From Panulirus ornatus (lineage: Eukaryota > Arthropoda > Malacostraca > Decapoda > Palinuridae), in contig NC_092250.1 of the NCBI RefSeq assembly GCF_036320965.1, forward strand, positions 10,815,600 through 10,879,599: a DNA stretch of 64,000 bases, read 5' to 3'. Positions 15,393 through 30,383 of the stretch are shown piece by piece. The translations under genes were made by a program, and so were the position numbers. The notes beneath the pieces are model-generated. The model was given only the letters and a program-made list of their open reading frames with translations, had not been told where the DNA came from and ran no database searches. Position 1 is the first letter of the stretch. Each line of letters begins with the position of its first letter.

Positions 15393-17285
15393 TTGATAAT
15401 TGTGTGATAGTATGTAAATGTGTGAATCTGTGCACATAGTATTAAGAATCTAGGATATATCGTTTAGCAGCATATGTGTGTAAAGTTATAAATATAAACA
15501 ACGATATTCCAAACTGGAGACTAACATAGTTTTATTCAGGTTTCGAAAAATTTCCATCATTATGATGGGCTGTACATGGAGCGGTAATGCCGGGAGATTT
15601 CTTGCGATTTTGTTCACTTATCAACATGCACTAGTGCTGACGTTCTAATCCGAACTTGCAAACTTCCATTGCCTCAAGTTCGAATATATTTCACGGGTCA
15701 GCTCGAACAATCTCATGCTCTGAGAATCCGAGGGCTTCGTACAGTTTCATCAAAACTTCGGAAAAATTCTTCCCGAGAAGGATATGAATGTTCCAATATT
15801 GCTCATCAGCTCAGGAATCTAATATGTGAGTCGATGGGGTGAGGTCGTACATCTGGGTCATGCGAAGAATTTTGTGATTTTGGTTATGTTGTTATCAGGA
15901 GGTTCGTGCCTGTGGTCCAGCTGACAATCACAGAAGTGAGTGAAAAATGGGCTGATTTTCTACATTTTTTTGCAACCTTTTCAAGTTGATTTTCTTTCGC
16001 CTAACTTGTGTATTTTTCTTATGAGATACACTTACATTCTAAGTTATCCACAAGAACTCGTCATCAATGATGCTGAACACCTGTCAGGTTTTCACAGTGC
16101 TCGGCTGATCTAAATAGATAGACAAGCATATCATCTCGTCAACCTTGCGTGAGAGGAACGCACCCTTCCGTCAGAAGAAATCAGATTCTCCGGCATTGAT
16201 GATTTACCTTAGGCTAGGTTCTCTGCCTGGGATCCTCGCACGGCCAGATGCTACAAGCGATGGCAAGCAATGCACATACACAGACACTACTGCAGGACGC
16301 CCGTGTAAACATTTCATTGAAGACTCCCTGAACTGCCCTATCAAGACATATTCTTGAAACCTTAAGAATCTCGAGAAATTGAAAAACATTGAAAACCCTG
16401 GAGATCGCCGAGCATCGAGGTCTGAGACAGCTGTGGTAAATTAGGGTCGTTGGTTTGGCATCAGGATGATCGCAGTAGCCCACTACCATCCTGGAAGAGG
16501 GATTACTAAATTCAGATTAGTGCAAGGGAGGAGGAAAGCTGCCACACAGGACCAGCGTACCGTGCACCCACGTACAGCCCAGACTTCAACTCCCAAGTAA
16601 TATCGGACACCCTCTCTAGTAAGATTGAAGCCTTAGAGACAATGTTGAAAAATGTGTTCAACAAACACAAAGATTTTGGCAGAACAGAAAAGACTCGTAG
16701 ATCCTATAATTCCCGATGCTTCTCTTGTGTGTGTAGTAATCCCCAACAACCATCTCCAGTTTTGCTGTTCTTTATCGCATGACGACGACCCTGACTGACC
16801 CGCACACAGAATACAACCCAAAATTCCATAAAACATTAGGCATCTTTTGGAATCTTAAGATGGAATATATTTCTGTACATTAACATGGTAGTCCAACATG
16901 CATATGGTGTATCACTTATTCATATATTTCGAAATGTTGTTTAACTCATCAAAAACAGTATAATGCCATTTCGTGGAGTCTTAGAAATCTACCAAGCAAG
17001 ATAAGCAAATTAACTCTGTGATAATAAAACACTGTTGACTTAGTCTTCCTACATCAGCCATTTTGTAAGAATGCTTAAACATAAAGGATGTAATTCACAT
17101 CACCTCACAAACTGTGAGGGTTTGGCCACTCCGTATGTAACAGTAGCTTACACATTACAAATCAGTTTATGAGCATCTTACATGTGCATCACCTGCATCA
17201 AAACATGACATAAGGATAGTAAAAAAAAAAAAACACATACTTAGACCTAGCAACCCAACTTACTTTTGATTTTTCAAGTTTCTCC
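15385..17285. other. Low-copy DNA, no recognisable gene
   Basis: No LINE or SINE copy is seen. Small frames at 16,145-16,357 (+), 16,204-16,489 (-) and 16,633-16,836 (-) lack recognisable motifs and overlap one another on opposite strands, so I leave them uncalled. A 13-A run lies at 17,221-17,233. Confidence 0.6.
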
Positions 17286-17640
17286 ATAATTGTCCTTGCT
17301 CGCTCTTTCTCATATTAGAAAGGTAGCGTCAGGAACAGACAAATAACTCAGTTCATTTGCTCAATTTCATTCTCTAGCTTTCATGTGTAATGCACCAAAA
17401 CGAGAGTCCCATAGCCACTGCCCAGCCCAGTAGACCATTTAGCTATTTCTTCTGACCACTTCATATATATGCCTTAGATAGCCCATTGACTGCACGTTAA
17501 TCCCCTGTATACCACATCGCTGAAATCCCATACTCAACTCTCAACTGCCAGTATATTCAAGCTCCGAAATTTAAAGTCTCTTTCACTTGAATACTTGGCA
17601 ACTCCATTCGGTTACATCACCTCTGTCAGAGTTAAATCTT
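17286..17640 (-). mobile_element. Ancient RTE-like LINE 3' end relic
   Basis: Read on the minus strand, it keeps the order of LINE 3' phrases but is heavily mutated: a relic of the CTAGCGCTACC/AGACAACAAAGG block near 17,320, CTCTAGCTTTCATGTGTAATGCACC, CCCATTGACTGCACG, TGTATACCACATCGCTG and a relic of the C-terminal codons up to about 17,620. The divergence is far greater than between the other copies here, so it derives from an old insertion or a related family. No (TA)n tail remains. Confidence 0.7.
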
Positions 17641-18194
17641 GTCTTGCCTTATTCATACCACTATCTCACTGGCTATCTGGTTGCGACATGTTAGAACGTC
17701 TAGGCTACCTGCAGTTTTACGTCTGTGTTACTCCAGGCAAACATGTGTCGACCTTACCTGCGATATGATGCATATGGATACATAAGGCCCTCATCCCACA
17801 TCTGGAACTAGAGTCATATATCAGTGTTCTCCATAAATGTCTGCAACAACCCAGCGTCTGATGTGTGTCTATGAATACTCATCTATATTTGGGTAACTCT
17901 ATGCAGACAAGTTTGACGAGTGCCGAAACTCTTTTCGCCAAAGTAACGTTTGGTGTGGGAAATTAGGTAATTAGCTTATCTATTATGATAGCATATTGCA
18001 CTGTTACTATTAACTGTGTGGTTTTGTTCTCTAGTACCTACTGTGATCTTACTTTTGTAAGATATTTAGTGAGTATTTAAGTTTGTTGATCCTGTGTCTT
18101 GTGGCCCCTGTCTCGTGCGTGTATTTTGCATTGTGTTTTTACAGTCATATATCTCGATATTATGTGAATTTCATTATTCTTACATACCTTGAAC
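17641..18194. other. Low-copy DNA
   Basis: I see no gene or repeat copy in this stretch. It separates two ancient LINE relics on the same strand and could be an insertion between them or decayed element sequence beyond recognition. Confidence 0.5.
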
Positions 18195-18590
18195 TACTAA
18201 AACCTTGCTATTATTCTAATTTACTCTCAGTTTTCTCTTTTCATACACTCTTCCAAACTCAGGAACCTGCTTCTGCAGTGTCTCACATGAATCTGCCACA
18301 AGCGCCGAGTAATCAGCAAAGAATAAGCAATTCACCTTCTAAGCACCCCAGCCCTGGCTAGACTGCAGACCTATCCCTTTCCACAAAACCGTCACATTCA
18401 CAAATTGAACAGCAATAGCATCTTTACATACCCCTGCTACAGACTCACCTTTACGTGGAACCACTCACCCTCTTCTATGCCTACTCGCACACACGCCTTG
18501 TTCTCTTGGTAAAAACTGTTCACTGCATCTAATATCTTCCTTCCACACTGGACTCTAGTGAGCTAACCTTAAGCTTTATCGTCCCCCTGA
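18195..18590 (-). mobile_element. Ancient RTE-like LINE RT relic
   Basis: On the minus strand it matches the RT palm region at low identity: TAATTTACTCTCAGTTTTCTC (motif after FADD), CTTCTGCAGTGTCTCACATGAATC, AAGCGCCGAGTAATCAGCAAAG (corresponding to the FADD codons), CATACCCCTGC (motif B) and CGTGGAACCACTCACCCTCTT. Frame and catalytic residues are lost. With 17,286-17,640 it may be two parts of one old insertion. Confidence 0.72.
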
Positions 18591-18595
18591 GAGGC

Positions 18596-18738
18596 AATAA
18601 GTAATCTTGATCACAGAAAACGTGGCCTGAGATGATTAGCTTTTGTCTAGTCACGGTGGTAACTGCACTCGCTTCGCTTGCTGGTTCCTATTCATCAAAT
18701 GGTCCCTTGTTCGATCCCGTGCATAAATATGTGAAATG
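18596..18738 (+). mobile_element. tRNA-derived SINE head ending in (TA)n
   Basis: An A-box-like phrase (GTCTAGTCACGGTGGTAACTGC) and a B-box-like phrase (TTGTTCGATCCCGTGC) are spaced about 40 bp apart, as in a tRNA promoter. The upstream phrase ATCACAGAAAACGTGG is shared with the minus-strand copy at 45,180-45,310. The element ends in (TA)n. The order of promoter boxes and tail is that of a tRNA-derived SINE; the family name is unknown to me. Confidence 0.6.

Positions 18739-20088
<1,350 letters not shown>

Positions 20089-20165
<77 letters not shown>
20089..20165. repeat. (TA)n tail
   Basis: About 77 bp of TA after the AAAATAAA end of the LINE. Confidence 0.97.
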
Positions 20166-20167
<2 letters not shown>

Positions 20168-20515
20168 TTTTCTCTAGCATTGCACTTGTCGTTTCCATAA
20201 TTTAAGTGTTACATGATTTAGTATTTTGATATGTGTTTTATGTGTCGTCATGGAAAATCAAGATTTTCTTGGCTGTAAAGTTATACTATCTTAAGGAGAA
20301 TTAATGACAACGGACCATTGTTGATGAGCCTCCCGGAATACTGAATGCAAAGTCACTTGACGATGAGTCTGATAATACGTTCCCATGAAAAGCAGAAGCC
20401 TCTCACTAAAGGAATTTTTTACACATAGATTATTCCTGTGATGTGTCTTTAGACATCTTTGAAAACCCATAAGATTATTATTATTCGGACACTGATCACG
20501 TCATTCTTTCCTTTT
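20166..20515. other. Low-copy DNA
   Basis: No gene, RNA or element copy is recognised between the LINE tail and the palindromic minisatellite. Confidence 0.6.
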
Positions 20516-20517
20516 CC

Positions 20518-20816
20518 AGAGGATAAGACCCTAGGTCTTCTCATGTGTTTTCGAAGAGAAAAGACCTTAGGTCTTCTCGCGGTCCTTCCCCAGAGAATAA
20601 GACTCTAGGTCTTCTCATGGTCTTTTCCCAACGAATAAGACCGTAGGTCTTCTCATGGTTTCTTCCCAGCGAATAAGACCGTAGGTCTTCTCATGGTCTT
20701 TTCCCAGAGAATAAGACCCTAGGTCTTCTCATGGTCTTTTCCTAGAGAATAAGACCGTAGGTCTTCTCATGGTCTTCTACCAGAGAATAAGACCCTAGGT
20801 CTTCTCATGATCTCCA
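20518..20816. repeat. Palindromic minisatellite, 8 units of about 38 bp
   Basis: Eight units each contain a 15-base palindromic core AAGACCNTAGGTCTT (starts 20,525, 20,561, 20,599, 20,637, 20,675, 20,713, 20,751, 20,789; spacing 36-38 bp) followed by CTCATGGTCTTTTCCCAGAGAAT. The core varies only at its centre (C, G or T) and once in an arm. Each unit can fold as a hairpin. No promoter or frame is attached to it. Confidence 0.93.
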
Positions 20817-22640
20817 CAACTGACGAATTATTTGAAGTTTGTAACTGTGATATGTCAGTTAGATAATGTCATTAAATCTCTGATAAGCCTCGTCACAAAA
20901 GGCATTACATGACCATATGCGGAGTTGATGGCTGGTGTCTGGTTATCTTGAGAGATTACAGGTGCCGTCAGTCGTTTCAGGCTTATGTTGGCTAATTGTA
21001 TCCTTCATTTAGATATGAACCTGGCAAGAGTTGCTAATTGTGTCCTTCATTTAGATATAACGTGGCGAAAGCACAATGTTACATCATTTGATGCCGGGCT
21101 GCATAGTAAGATACCGGTATTTACAGACGATTTTAAGCTATTGACATTAGAATCACCTAGCATCACACACTCAATGTCACCTCACCTGATAACCTGTGGT
21201 CCTGCTCGGTGGATGTGGCTGGCTTCCTGAGCCCCGTAGGGCCTCTCACAGAAGAAAGGATGAGCTCCTGAGGCAGGAAGGTAAGGTCAGTTTAATTGTT
21301 ACAGCTACGTCCTATCAAATAGGAAGAAGATCAAGATATTGTATACGATAGCTTTGAAGATAACAGACACGGAAATAGGAAATAAAAAGTTTGTAGAACA
21401 CCTGCATATGGGAAGAAGGAAGAGGGTTAAGAATAAATGGAATCTATGATTTTGTTCGAGAAAAAGACTTAGAATGTTTACTATGGTGCTTGGAACTGGC
21501 CACACACTGACAGAAGTCTTTCTATTTCTTGTAGTAGAGCAATTTTAAATGAAGCAGAGGAATAAATGGAAGAGAATTGTAGATAAGATATAAGAGAACT
21601 TATAGGAAAACAAGAGAGGTCATAGAACAGGACATCCCTATAATCTCTAATTAAATGAGCAGTTTAGGTGCCAATCAGCAAGGCAATTTCTGCGAGTGTT
21701 CTGCTTCCGTTACGTTTCACGGCTCATGACGTAATAGCAGAGCGTGTTAGTTCTGGGTGGAGGATCTGAACCTTCAAACTTGAGAGATAGATTACTATTA
21801 TGTTACTATGCCGACTGTGTATTGTATTTTGTACTTGCCTTGTAGTACTGGAAGTCTAGTTCAGTGTTAGTACGAAGCTTTGATCCAATATGTTACTAGT
21901 TCCGACCCGACGATGGTTCGACTTGATCGTTTTTGGTAGGTAGTGCTGTTTTGGTATTCGGTCGCTCATGCAGCGAGTGTTTCTAATGTATATAGTCATG
22001 TTTTGAATGTTTATACTTAACTGGCTCGTCAGTAGTTTTGGACATGTATTAAGTATCTATCTAATGGTTATTCTATGCATTTTCTGGCTAATGTAATCTG
22101 GTGAGACATCCTTCTCAGTGAACTAGATAGCAGTAAATAATAAATACTTGATAATTTCTTAGAGATCTTTTTTTCTAGATTACGCGTCGTGATCAACTCC
22201 GAGGATATTGACAATGATACATAACCACAGTCACTATGTCCAGAACATGAGAGCGAAAGGTGAATCAAAGTATAATAGATATAGTATTCTCAGAATATGA
22301 AGACGGTTATAGGAAATGTATTATGCGATTACCAAGAAGGTTTTGAAGATCTGAAAATGAGGGAAAAGCGGAAATATACATGGTCGATCAACCAGGGTGG
22401 CGGAGCAGCGGAGCACCGAGGACACAGTTTTGACAAGCTGTTCAGAACGCAGAACATAACCTGTCAGACACATTCCGTGGAGTGATGCTGGTGGATACAT
22501 TCCATGTGGATGACATCGATCAGGAGATAGATTTATATGCCCTCAGTAAAAGAGGTAAAAACGCCTAGTATGTATAAATTCAGAGTGAGTGAATACAGAA
22601 AATTGATGGAAATAAAAGGTGCATCCCTTTCTCCCCTATC
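20817..22640. other. Low-copy DNA, no recognisable gene
   Basis: It contains a local direct repeat near 20,980-21,060 (GCTAATTGTNTCCTTCATTTAGATAT twice, about 44 bp apart). Short frames at 20,985-21,230 (+), 21,305-21,505 (-), 22,068-22,268 (-) and 22,297-22,485 (+) have no recognised motif and are not called. Confidence 0.55.
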
Positions 22641-22885
22641 CCTGGGGATAGGGGAGAAAGAATACTTCCCACGTATTCCCTGCGTGTCGTAGAAGGCGAC
22701 TAAAAGGGAAGGGAGCGGGGGGCTGGAAATCCTCCCCTCTCGTTTTTTTTTTTTTTTTTAATTTTTCCAAAAGAAGGAACAGAGAAGGGGGCCAGGTGAG
22801 GTTATTCCCTCAGAGGCCCAGTCCTCTGTTCGTAACGCTACCTCGCTAACGCGGGAAATGGCGAATAGTATGAAAAAAAAAAAAT
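22641..22885 (+). mobile_element. SINE-like element, full length, outside a TA tract (copy S3)
   Basis: This full-length copy has the CCTGGGGATAGGGGAG head, GTCGTAGAAGGCGACTAAAA block, internal T-run and 3' block CGCTACCTCGCTAACGCGGG. Unlike the others it is not embedded in (TA)n: the 3' side ends in a plain A-run (ATGAAAAAAAAAAAA). The 5' side is a perfect 34-bp inverted repeat centred on the head (22,627-22,660). It is the best copy for judging true element ends. Confidence 0.88.
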
Positions 22886-23164
22886 AGTCAAGTATTATGA
22901 TGGAAGATTGCAGAGTACAGTAAGGATTTGCGGACCAAAAGAGAAATGATTTATGAATTTGCCTGCATCATGTTACAGGCAAGGATTTGCCTAGTCTCAT
23001 TATAAAGGCTGGAGGATTTGATACCCAACCATTTCATATTTCTTCTCCTTAATACATGATGCTGAAAAAATATACTTTGAGTAAATGCCAAGTTATCAAA
23101 AAGAGGGAAAATCGAACATTTCTTCCCAAGTAAAATGATGCAGCACATTATTGAATGGAATCAT
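22886..23164. other. Low-copy DNA
   Basis: No gene or repeat copy is recognised. A 65-codon minus-strand frame at 22,951-23,148 has no known motif. Confidence 0.55.
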
Positions 23165-23763
23165 GCAAGCTGAAGGCATCTGCAGAGTACGTGGGGAGGA
23201 GTTAAGGACGTGGACACACTGGGAAGTATAGAGAAAGGCATGTCGCTATCTGTTAGGACAAGGATGATGGGAACATTTGATGGTATAGAGGTCCCACTGG
23301 TGCTATGAGGATGCGAGGCGTAGGTAAAAGATAAAAAGAATAGGAATTGCGGAGGATGGCGAATGTGATGGAAATTAAATGTTTGAGGATGGTATATGGT
23401 GTATGGTGTTGTTGATATATTAAGAAATTATAGGGTAATAAGTTGTATGAAGAATATGTTTGATAAAGGTAAAGCGGAGGTATTAACGTGGTTAGGACAT
23501 ATGGAAAGGAAGGATAAATAGAGAACGACGAAAAGGATATACATGTCGGACGTGGAGGGAACTAGGGAACATGCTGAAGGGTGTGAGCGTTGCATGGGAT
23601 AGAGCGAATTGGAGTAGTATGGTATACAGACAAAGATATGCCGTCAAAGGGCCTAACAAGAACATATAAGGCGAGCAAGGAAAACTGTAGGATGAATGTG
23701 AGCAAATAATGTTTCTTTGTTCTTGGCGCTACCATGGAAACACAGGAAACAACGAAAGAGTTA

Positions 23764-23765
<2 letters not shown>
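23165..23765 (+). mobile_element. Ancient RTE-like LINE C-terminal relic with tail
   Basis: Highly mutated plus-strand remnant. It keeps GAGGATGCGAGGCGTAGG (Tyr-Gly-Cys-Glu-Ala), GATGGAAATTAAATGTTTGAGGATGG (Leu-Glu-Met-Arg-Cys-Leu-Arg), GGTTAGGACATATGGAAAGG (Trp-Phe-Gly-His-Met-Glu) and GTGGTATACAGAC-like end phrases. At 23,711-23,760 there is a relic of the 3' end (TTTCTTTGTTCTTGGCGCTACC...AACAACGAAAGAG) followed by (TA)n. No frame survives. Confidence 0.75.

Positions 23766-23838
<73 letters not shown>
23766..23838. repeat. (TA)n microsatellite
   Basis: About 73 bp of TA between the ancient LINE tail and a SINE 3' half. Confidence 0.97.
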
Positions 23839-25229
<1,391 letters not shown>

Positions 25230-25234
25230 CTCAA

Positions 25235-26345
25235 TCCACCTCTGACACATATATCCTATTTGTCAACCTCTCCTCACTTATTCTCTCCATGTGATCAAAC
25301 CATTTCAAAACACCATCTTCTGGTCTCTCAACCACACTCTTTATTTCCACACATCTCTCTTACCCATACATTACTTACTCGATCAAAGCACCTCGCACCA
25401 CACATTGTCCTCAAACATCTCATTTCCAGCACATCCATCCTCCTGCGCACAACTCTATCCATAGCCCACGCCTCGCAACCATACAACATTGTTGGAACCA
25501 CTATTCCTTCAAACATACCCATTTTTGCTTTCCGAGATAATGTTCTCGACTTCCACACATTCTTCAAGGCTCCCAGAATTTTCGCCCCCTCCCCCACCCT
25601 ATGATCCACGTCCGCTTCCATGGTTCCATCCGCTGCCAGATCCACTCCCAGATATCTAAAACACTTTACTTCCTCCAGTTTTTCTCCATTCAAACTTACC
25701 TCCCAATTGACTTGACCCTCAACCCTACTGTACCTAATAACCTTCCTCTTATTCACATTTACTCTTAACTTTCTCCTTTCACACACTTTACCAAACTCAG
25801 TCACCAGCTTCTGCAGTTTCTCACATGAATCAGCCACCAGCGCTGTATCATCAGCGAACAACAACTGACTCACTTCCCAAACTCTCTCATCCCCAACAGA
25901 CTTCATACTTGCCCCTCTTTCCAAAACTCTTGCATTCACCTCCCAAACAACCCCATCCATAAACAAATTAAACAACCATTGAGACATCACACATCCCTGC
26001 CGCAAACCTGCATTCACTGAGAACCAATCACTTTCCTCTCTTCCTACACGTACACATGCCTTACATTCTCGATAAAAACTTTTCACTGCTTCTAAAAACT
26101 TGCCTCCCACACCATATATTCTTAGTACCTTCCACAGAGCATCTCTGTCAACTCTATTATATGCCTTCTCCAGATCCATAAATGCTACATACAAATTCAT
26201 TTGCTTTTCTAAGTATTTCTCACATACATTCTTCAAAGCAAACACCTGATCCACACATCCGCTACCACTTCTGAAAGCACACTGCTCTTCCCCAATCTGA
26301 TGCTCTGTACATGCCTTCACCCTCTCAATCAATACCCTCCCATAT
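25235..26345 (-). pseudogene. RTE-like LINE, RT palm and C-terminal domain, minus strand
   Basis: An open frame of 334 residues at 25,328-26,332 covers [22 protein letters not shown], motif A (MDLEKAYNRVDR), motif B ([18 protein letters not shown]), the [12 protein letters not shown] catalytic motif and [14 protein letters not shown]. It then breaks at NKECG, and remnants of the last C-terminal segment continue to 25,235. The start Met is internal (native Val-Leu-Ile-Glu context). There is no 3' UTR or tail: its C-terminal side is fused to the plus-strand fragment at 25,229. Motif A has AYNR in place of AYDR. The 5' side is truncated at (TA)n. Confidence 0.92.
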
Positions 26346-26697
<352 letters not shown>

Positions 26698-26756
26698 AAG
26701 AAAAATATCTTGACAAAATCTTGACAAGATTTTCTGGATTTCTGAAATTTCTGAAA

Positions 26757-27455
26757 TTTGGGGTGTCTAAATGTGTGTGGACGCAACCAAGATGAGAAAA
26801 AAGAAGAGATAGGTAGTATGTTTGAGGAAAGGAACCTGGACGTCTTGGCTCTGAGTGAAATGAAGCTCAAGGGCAAAGGGGAAGAGTGGTTTGGGAATGT
26901 CTTGGGAGTAAAGTCAGGTGTTGGTGAGAGGACAAGAGCAAGGGAAGGAGTAGCACTACTCATGAAACAGGAGTGGTGGGAGTATGTGATAGAGTGTAAG
27001 AAAGCAAATTCCAGATCGACATTGGCAAAACTGAAAGTTGATGGAGAGAGATGGGTGATTACTGGTGCATATGCACCTGGGCATGAGAAGAAAGATCATG
27101 AGAGGCAAGTGTTTTGGGAGCAGTTGAATGAGTGTGTTACTGGTTTTGATGCACAAGAACGGGTTATAGTGATGGGTAATTTGAATGCAAAGGTGAGTAA
27201 TGTGGCAGTTGAGGGAATATTGGTATACATGGGGTGTTCAGTGTTGTAAATGGAAATGGTGAAGAGCTTGTAGATTTATGTGCTGAAAAAGGATTGGTGA
27301 TTGGGAATACCTGTATAGGTATGTATATTTTGTATGTGTGGACGTGTATGTATATACATAATGAATATGGGTGGGTTGGGCAATTCTTTCGTCTGTCTCC
27401 TTGCGCTACCTCGATAACGCGGGAGACAGCGACAAAGCAAAATAAAATAATAATA
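26757..27455 (+). mobile_element. Internally deleted RTE-like LINE: endonuclease joined to 3' end
   Basis: The sequence encodes most of the endonuclease (26,758-27,249: LNVCGRNQDEKKEE, ALSEMKLKGKGEEW, GAYAPGHEKKDHERQV, VMGNLNAKVSN, then a frameshift and VVNGNGEELVDLCAEKGLVIGNT). At about 27,312 it passes directly into the LINE 3' UTR (TATAGGTATGTATATTTTG...), ending with the CGCTACCTCGATAACGCGGG block and a tail. The end of the endonuclease, the linker, the RT and the C-terminal domain are missing. Active-site changes (SEMKL for SETKL, GNLNAK for GDLNAK) mean even the remaining domain is probably inactive. Confidence 0.9.
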
Positions 27456-28180
<725 letters not shown>

Positions 28181-28277
28181 GGAGGGAGGGGGTTTCCAGC
28201 CCCCAGCTCCCGCCCCTTTAGTCGCTTTATACGACACGCAGGGAAGACGTGGGAAGTATCATTTCACTCCTATACCC

Positions 28278-28279
<2 letters not shown>
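28181..28279 (-). mobile_element. SINE-like element, head part only (copy S6)
   Basis: Only the 5' part of the SINE (GGGAGGGGGTTTCCAGCCCC...TTTAGTCGCTTTATACGACACG...CTATACCCAGAT), fused on the left to the LINE leader and on the right to (TA)n. Loss of the 3' half is unusual for a retroposed copy and suggests a deletion or the insertion of another element. Confidence 0.75.

Positions 28280-28369
<90 letters not shown>
28280..28369. repeat. (TA)n microsatellite
   Basis: About 90 bp of TA. Confidence 0.97.
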
Positions 28370-28371
<2 letters not shown>

Positions 28372-28605
28372 TTTCATTCTTTTAAACTATTCGCCATTTC
28401 CCGCGTTAGCGAGGTAGCATTAAGAACAGAGGACTGGGCCTTTATTGGAATATCCTCACCTGGCCCCCTCTGTTCCTTCTTTTGAAAAAAAAAAAAAAAA
28501 AACGAGAGGGGAGGATTTCCAGCCCCCCGCTCCCTCCCCTTTAAGTCGCCCTCTACGACACGCAGGGAATACGTAGGAAGTATTCTTAATCCCCTATCCC
28601 CAGGG

Positions 28606-28607
<2 letters not shown>
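28370..28607 (-). mobile_element. SINE-like element, full length (copy S7)
   Basis: Minus-strand full-length copy with tail ACTATTCGCCATTTCCCGCG and head CCCCTATCCCCAGGGAT, flanked by (TA)n on both sides. Confidence 0.88.

Positions 28608-28695
<88 letters not shown>
28608..28695. repeat. (TA)n microsatellite with one TATTATA interruption
   Basis: About 88 bp of TA between two same-strand SINE copies. Confidence 0.97.
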
Positions 28696-28697
<2 letters not shown>

Positions 28698-28817
28698 CAT
28701 ACTATTCGCCATTTCCCGCGATAGCGAGGTAGCGTTAAGAACAGAGGACTGGGCCTTTGAGGGAATATCCTCACCTGACCCCCTTCTCTGTTCCTTCTTT
28801 TGGAAAAAAAAAAAAAG

Positions 28818-28820
<3 letters not shown>
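28696..28820 (-). mobile_element. SINE-like element, 3' part only (copy S8)
   Basis: A 5'-truncated minus-strand copy: the tail block ATTTCCCGCGATAGCGAGGT, GGACTGGGCC and CACCTGACCCC, stopping at the internal A/T run (GGAAAAAAAAAAAAAGAAAA), then (TA)n. Confidence 0.87.

Positions 28821-28904
<84 letters not shown>
28821..28904. repeat. (TA)n microsatellite
   Basis: About 82 bp of TA up to the 5' truncation of the next LINE. Confidence 0.97.
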
Positions 28905-30355
28905 GTATATAGGGTTGATAGAGATGCTTTGTGGAAAGTCTTAAGAGTATATGGTGTGGGAGGTAAGTTGCTAGAAGCAGTGAAAAGTTTTTACCAAAGA
29001 TGTAAGGCATGTGTACGAATAAGAAGAGAGGAATGTTATTGGTTCCCAGTGAATATCGGTTTCGGCAGGGGTGCATGATGTCTCTATGGTATTTCATTTT
29101 GTTTATGGATGGGGTGGTTAAGGAGGTGAATGCAAGAGTTTTGGAGAATTGGGAAAGCATGCAGTCTGTTGTGGATGAGAGTGCTTGGGAAGTGAGTCAG
29201 ATGTTGTTCGCTGATAATACAGGGCTGGTGGCTGATTCGGGTGAGAAAATACAGAACTTGGTGACTGAGTTTGGTGAAGGGTCTGAAAGAAGAAAGTTGA
29301 TCGACAAGTTAACTGGAAGGTAAGTTTGGATGGAGAAAAACTGGAGGAAATGAAGTGTTTTAAATATCTGGGAGTGGATTTGGCAGGAGATGAAACCATG
29401 GAAGCTGAAGTGAGTTACAGTGTCGGAGAGGGAGCAAAGGTTCAAGGAGCGCTGAAGAATGTGTGGTAGGCAAAAACGTTATCTCGGAGAGCAGCAATAG
29501 GTATGTTTGAAGGTATAGTGGTTCCAACAATGTTATATTGTTGCGAGGCATGGGCTATTGATAGAGTTGTGCGGAGGAGGTTGGATATGTTGGAAATGAA
29601 ATGTTTCAAGACAATATGTCGTGTGAGGTGGTTTGATTAAGTAATGAAAGGGTAAGAGAGATGTGTGGAAATATAAGGATTGTGGTTGAGAGAGCAGAAG
29701 AGGGTGTGTTAAAATGGTTTGGACATATGGAGAGGATACGTGAGAAAAGATTGAGGAAGAGGAGATATGTGTAAGAGGTGGAGGGAACAAGGAGAGACGG
29801 AGACCAAATTGGAGGTGGAAGAATGGAGTGAAAAGATTTGAGTGGTCGGGACCTGAACATACAGGAGGGTGAAAGGCGTGCAAGGAATAGAGTGAATTGG
29901 AACGATGCGGTATACCGGGGTGGAGGTGCTGTTAATTGATTGACCCAGGTTAAGTTAAGCGTCTGAGGTAAACCATGGAAAGGTTTGTAGGGCCTGGATT
30001 TGGAAAGGGAGCTTGGTTTCGGTGCATTACACATGACAGCTAGAAACTGAGTGTGAACGAATGTGGGCTTGTTTTGTCCTTTCCCGGCTCTCTCTCGCTT
30101 GTGGGGGGATGCTATTTCATGAGTGGCGGGGTGGGGGAGAGAATGGATGAAGGCAGCAATCATGAACATGTACATGTGTATATATATGTATGTGTGTGTG
30201 TATGTGTATGTATGTATACGTTGAAATGTATATGTATTTATATATGCGTGTATGGGCGTTTATGTATATACATGTGTACGTGGGTGGGTTGGGCCATTCC
30301 TCGTCTGTTTCCTTGCGCTACCTCGCTGACGCGGGAGACGGCAATTAAGTATAGT
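28905..30355 (+). mobile_element. RTE-like LINE, 5'-truncated, older diverged copy, long 3' UTR
   Basis: It enters at the codons for Arg-Val-Asp-Arg-Asp-Ala-Leu-Trp-Lys. Readable pieces: 28,911-29,078 ([23 protein letters not shown]), 29,009-29,323 (motif B and an altered catalytic motif FADNTGLVADS), and remnants of the C-terminal domain to about 29,935. The frames are broken repeatedly and the second Asp of FADD is Asn, so it is inactive. The 3' UTR is the long type (29,936-30,355) with the first CGCTACC block replaced by CGGCTCTCTCGC. Divergence marks it as one of the oldest well-preserved copies here. Confidence 0.92.
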
Positions 30356-30383
30356 AAGATAAAGGTGAATGTGCATATAAATA

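Noticed and set aside
16145..16489. Overlapping small frames on both strands
   Set aside because: They overlap antisense to one another and neither shows a known motif or signal peptide.
20518..20816. CRISPR array based on palindromic cores at 38-bp spacing
   Set aside because: The sequence between cores is itself repeated, so there are no unique spacers.
25230..26345. Twin-priming inversion of one LINE
   Set aside because: In twin priming the inverted 5' part precedes the sense 3' part and tail. Here the sense 5' part precedes an inverted, tail-less 3' part.
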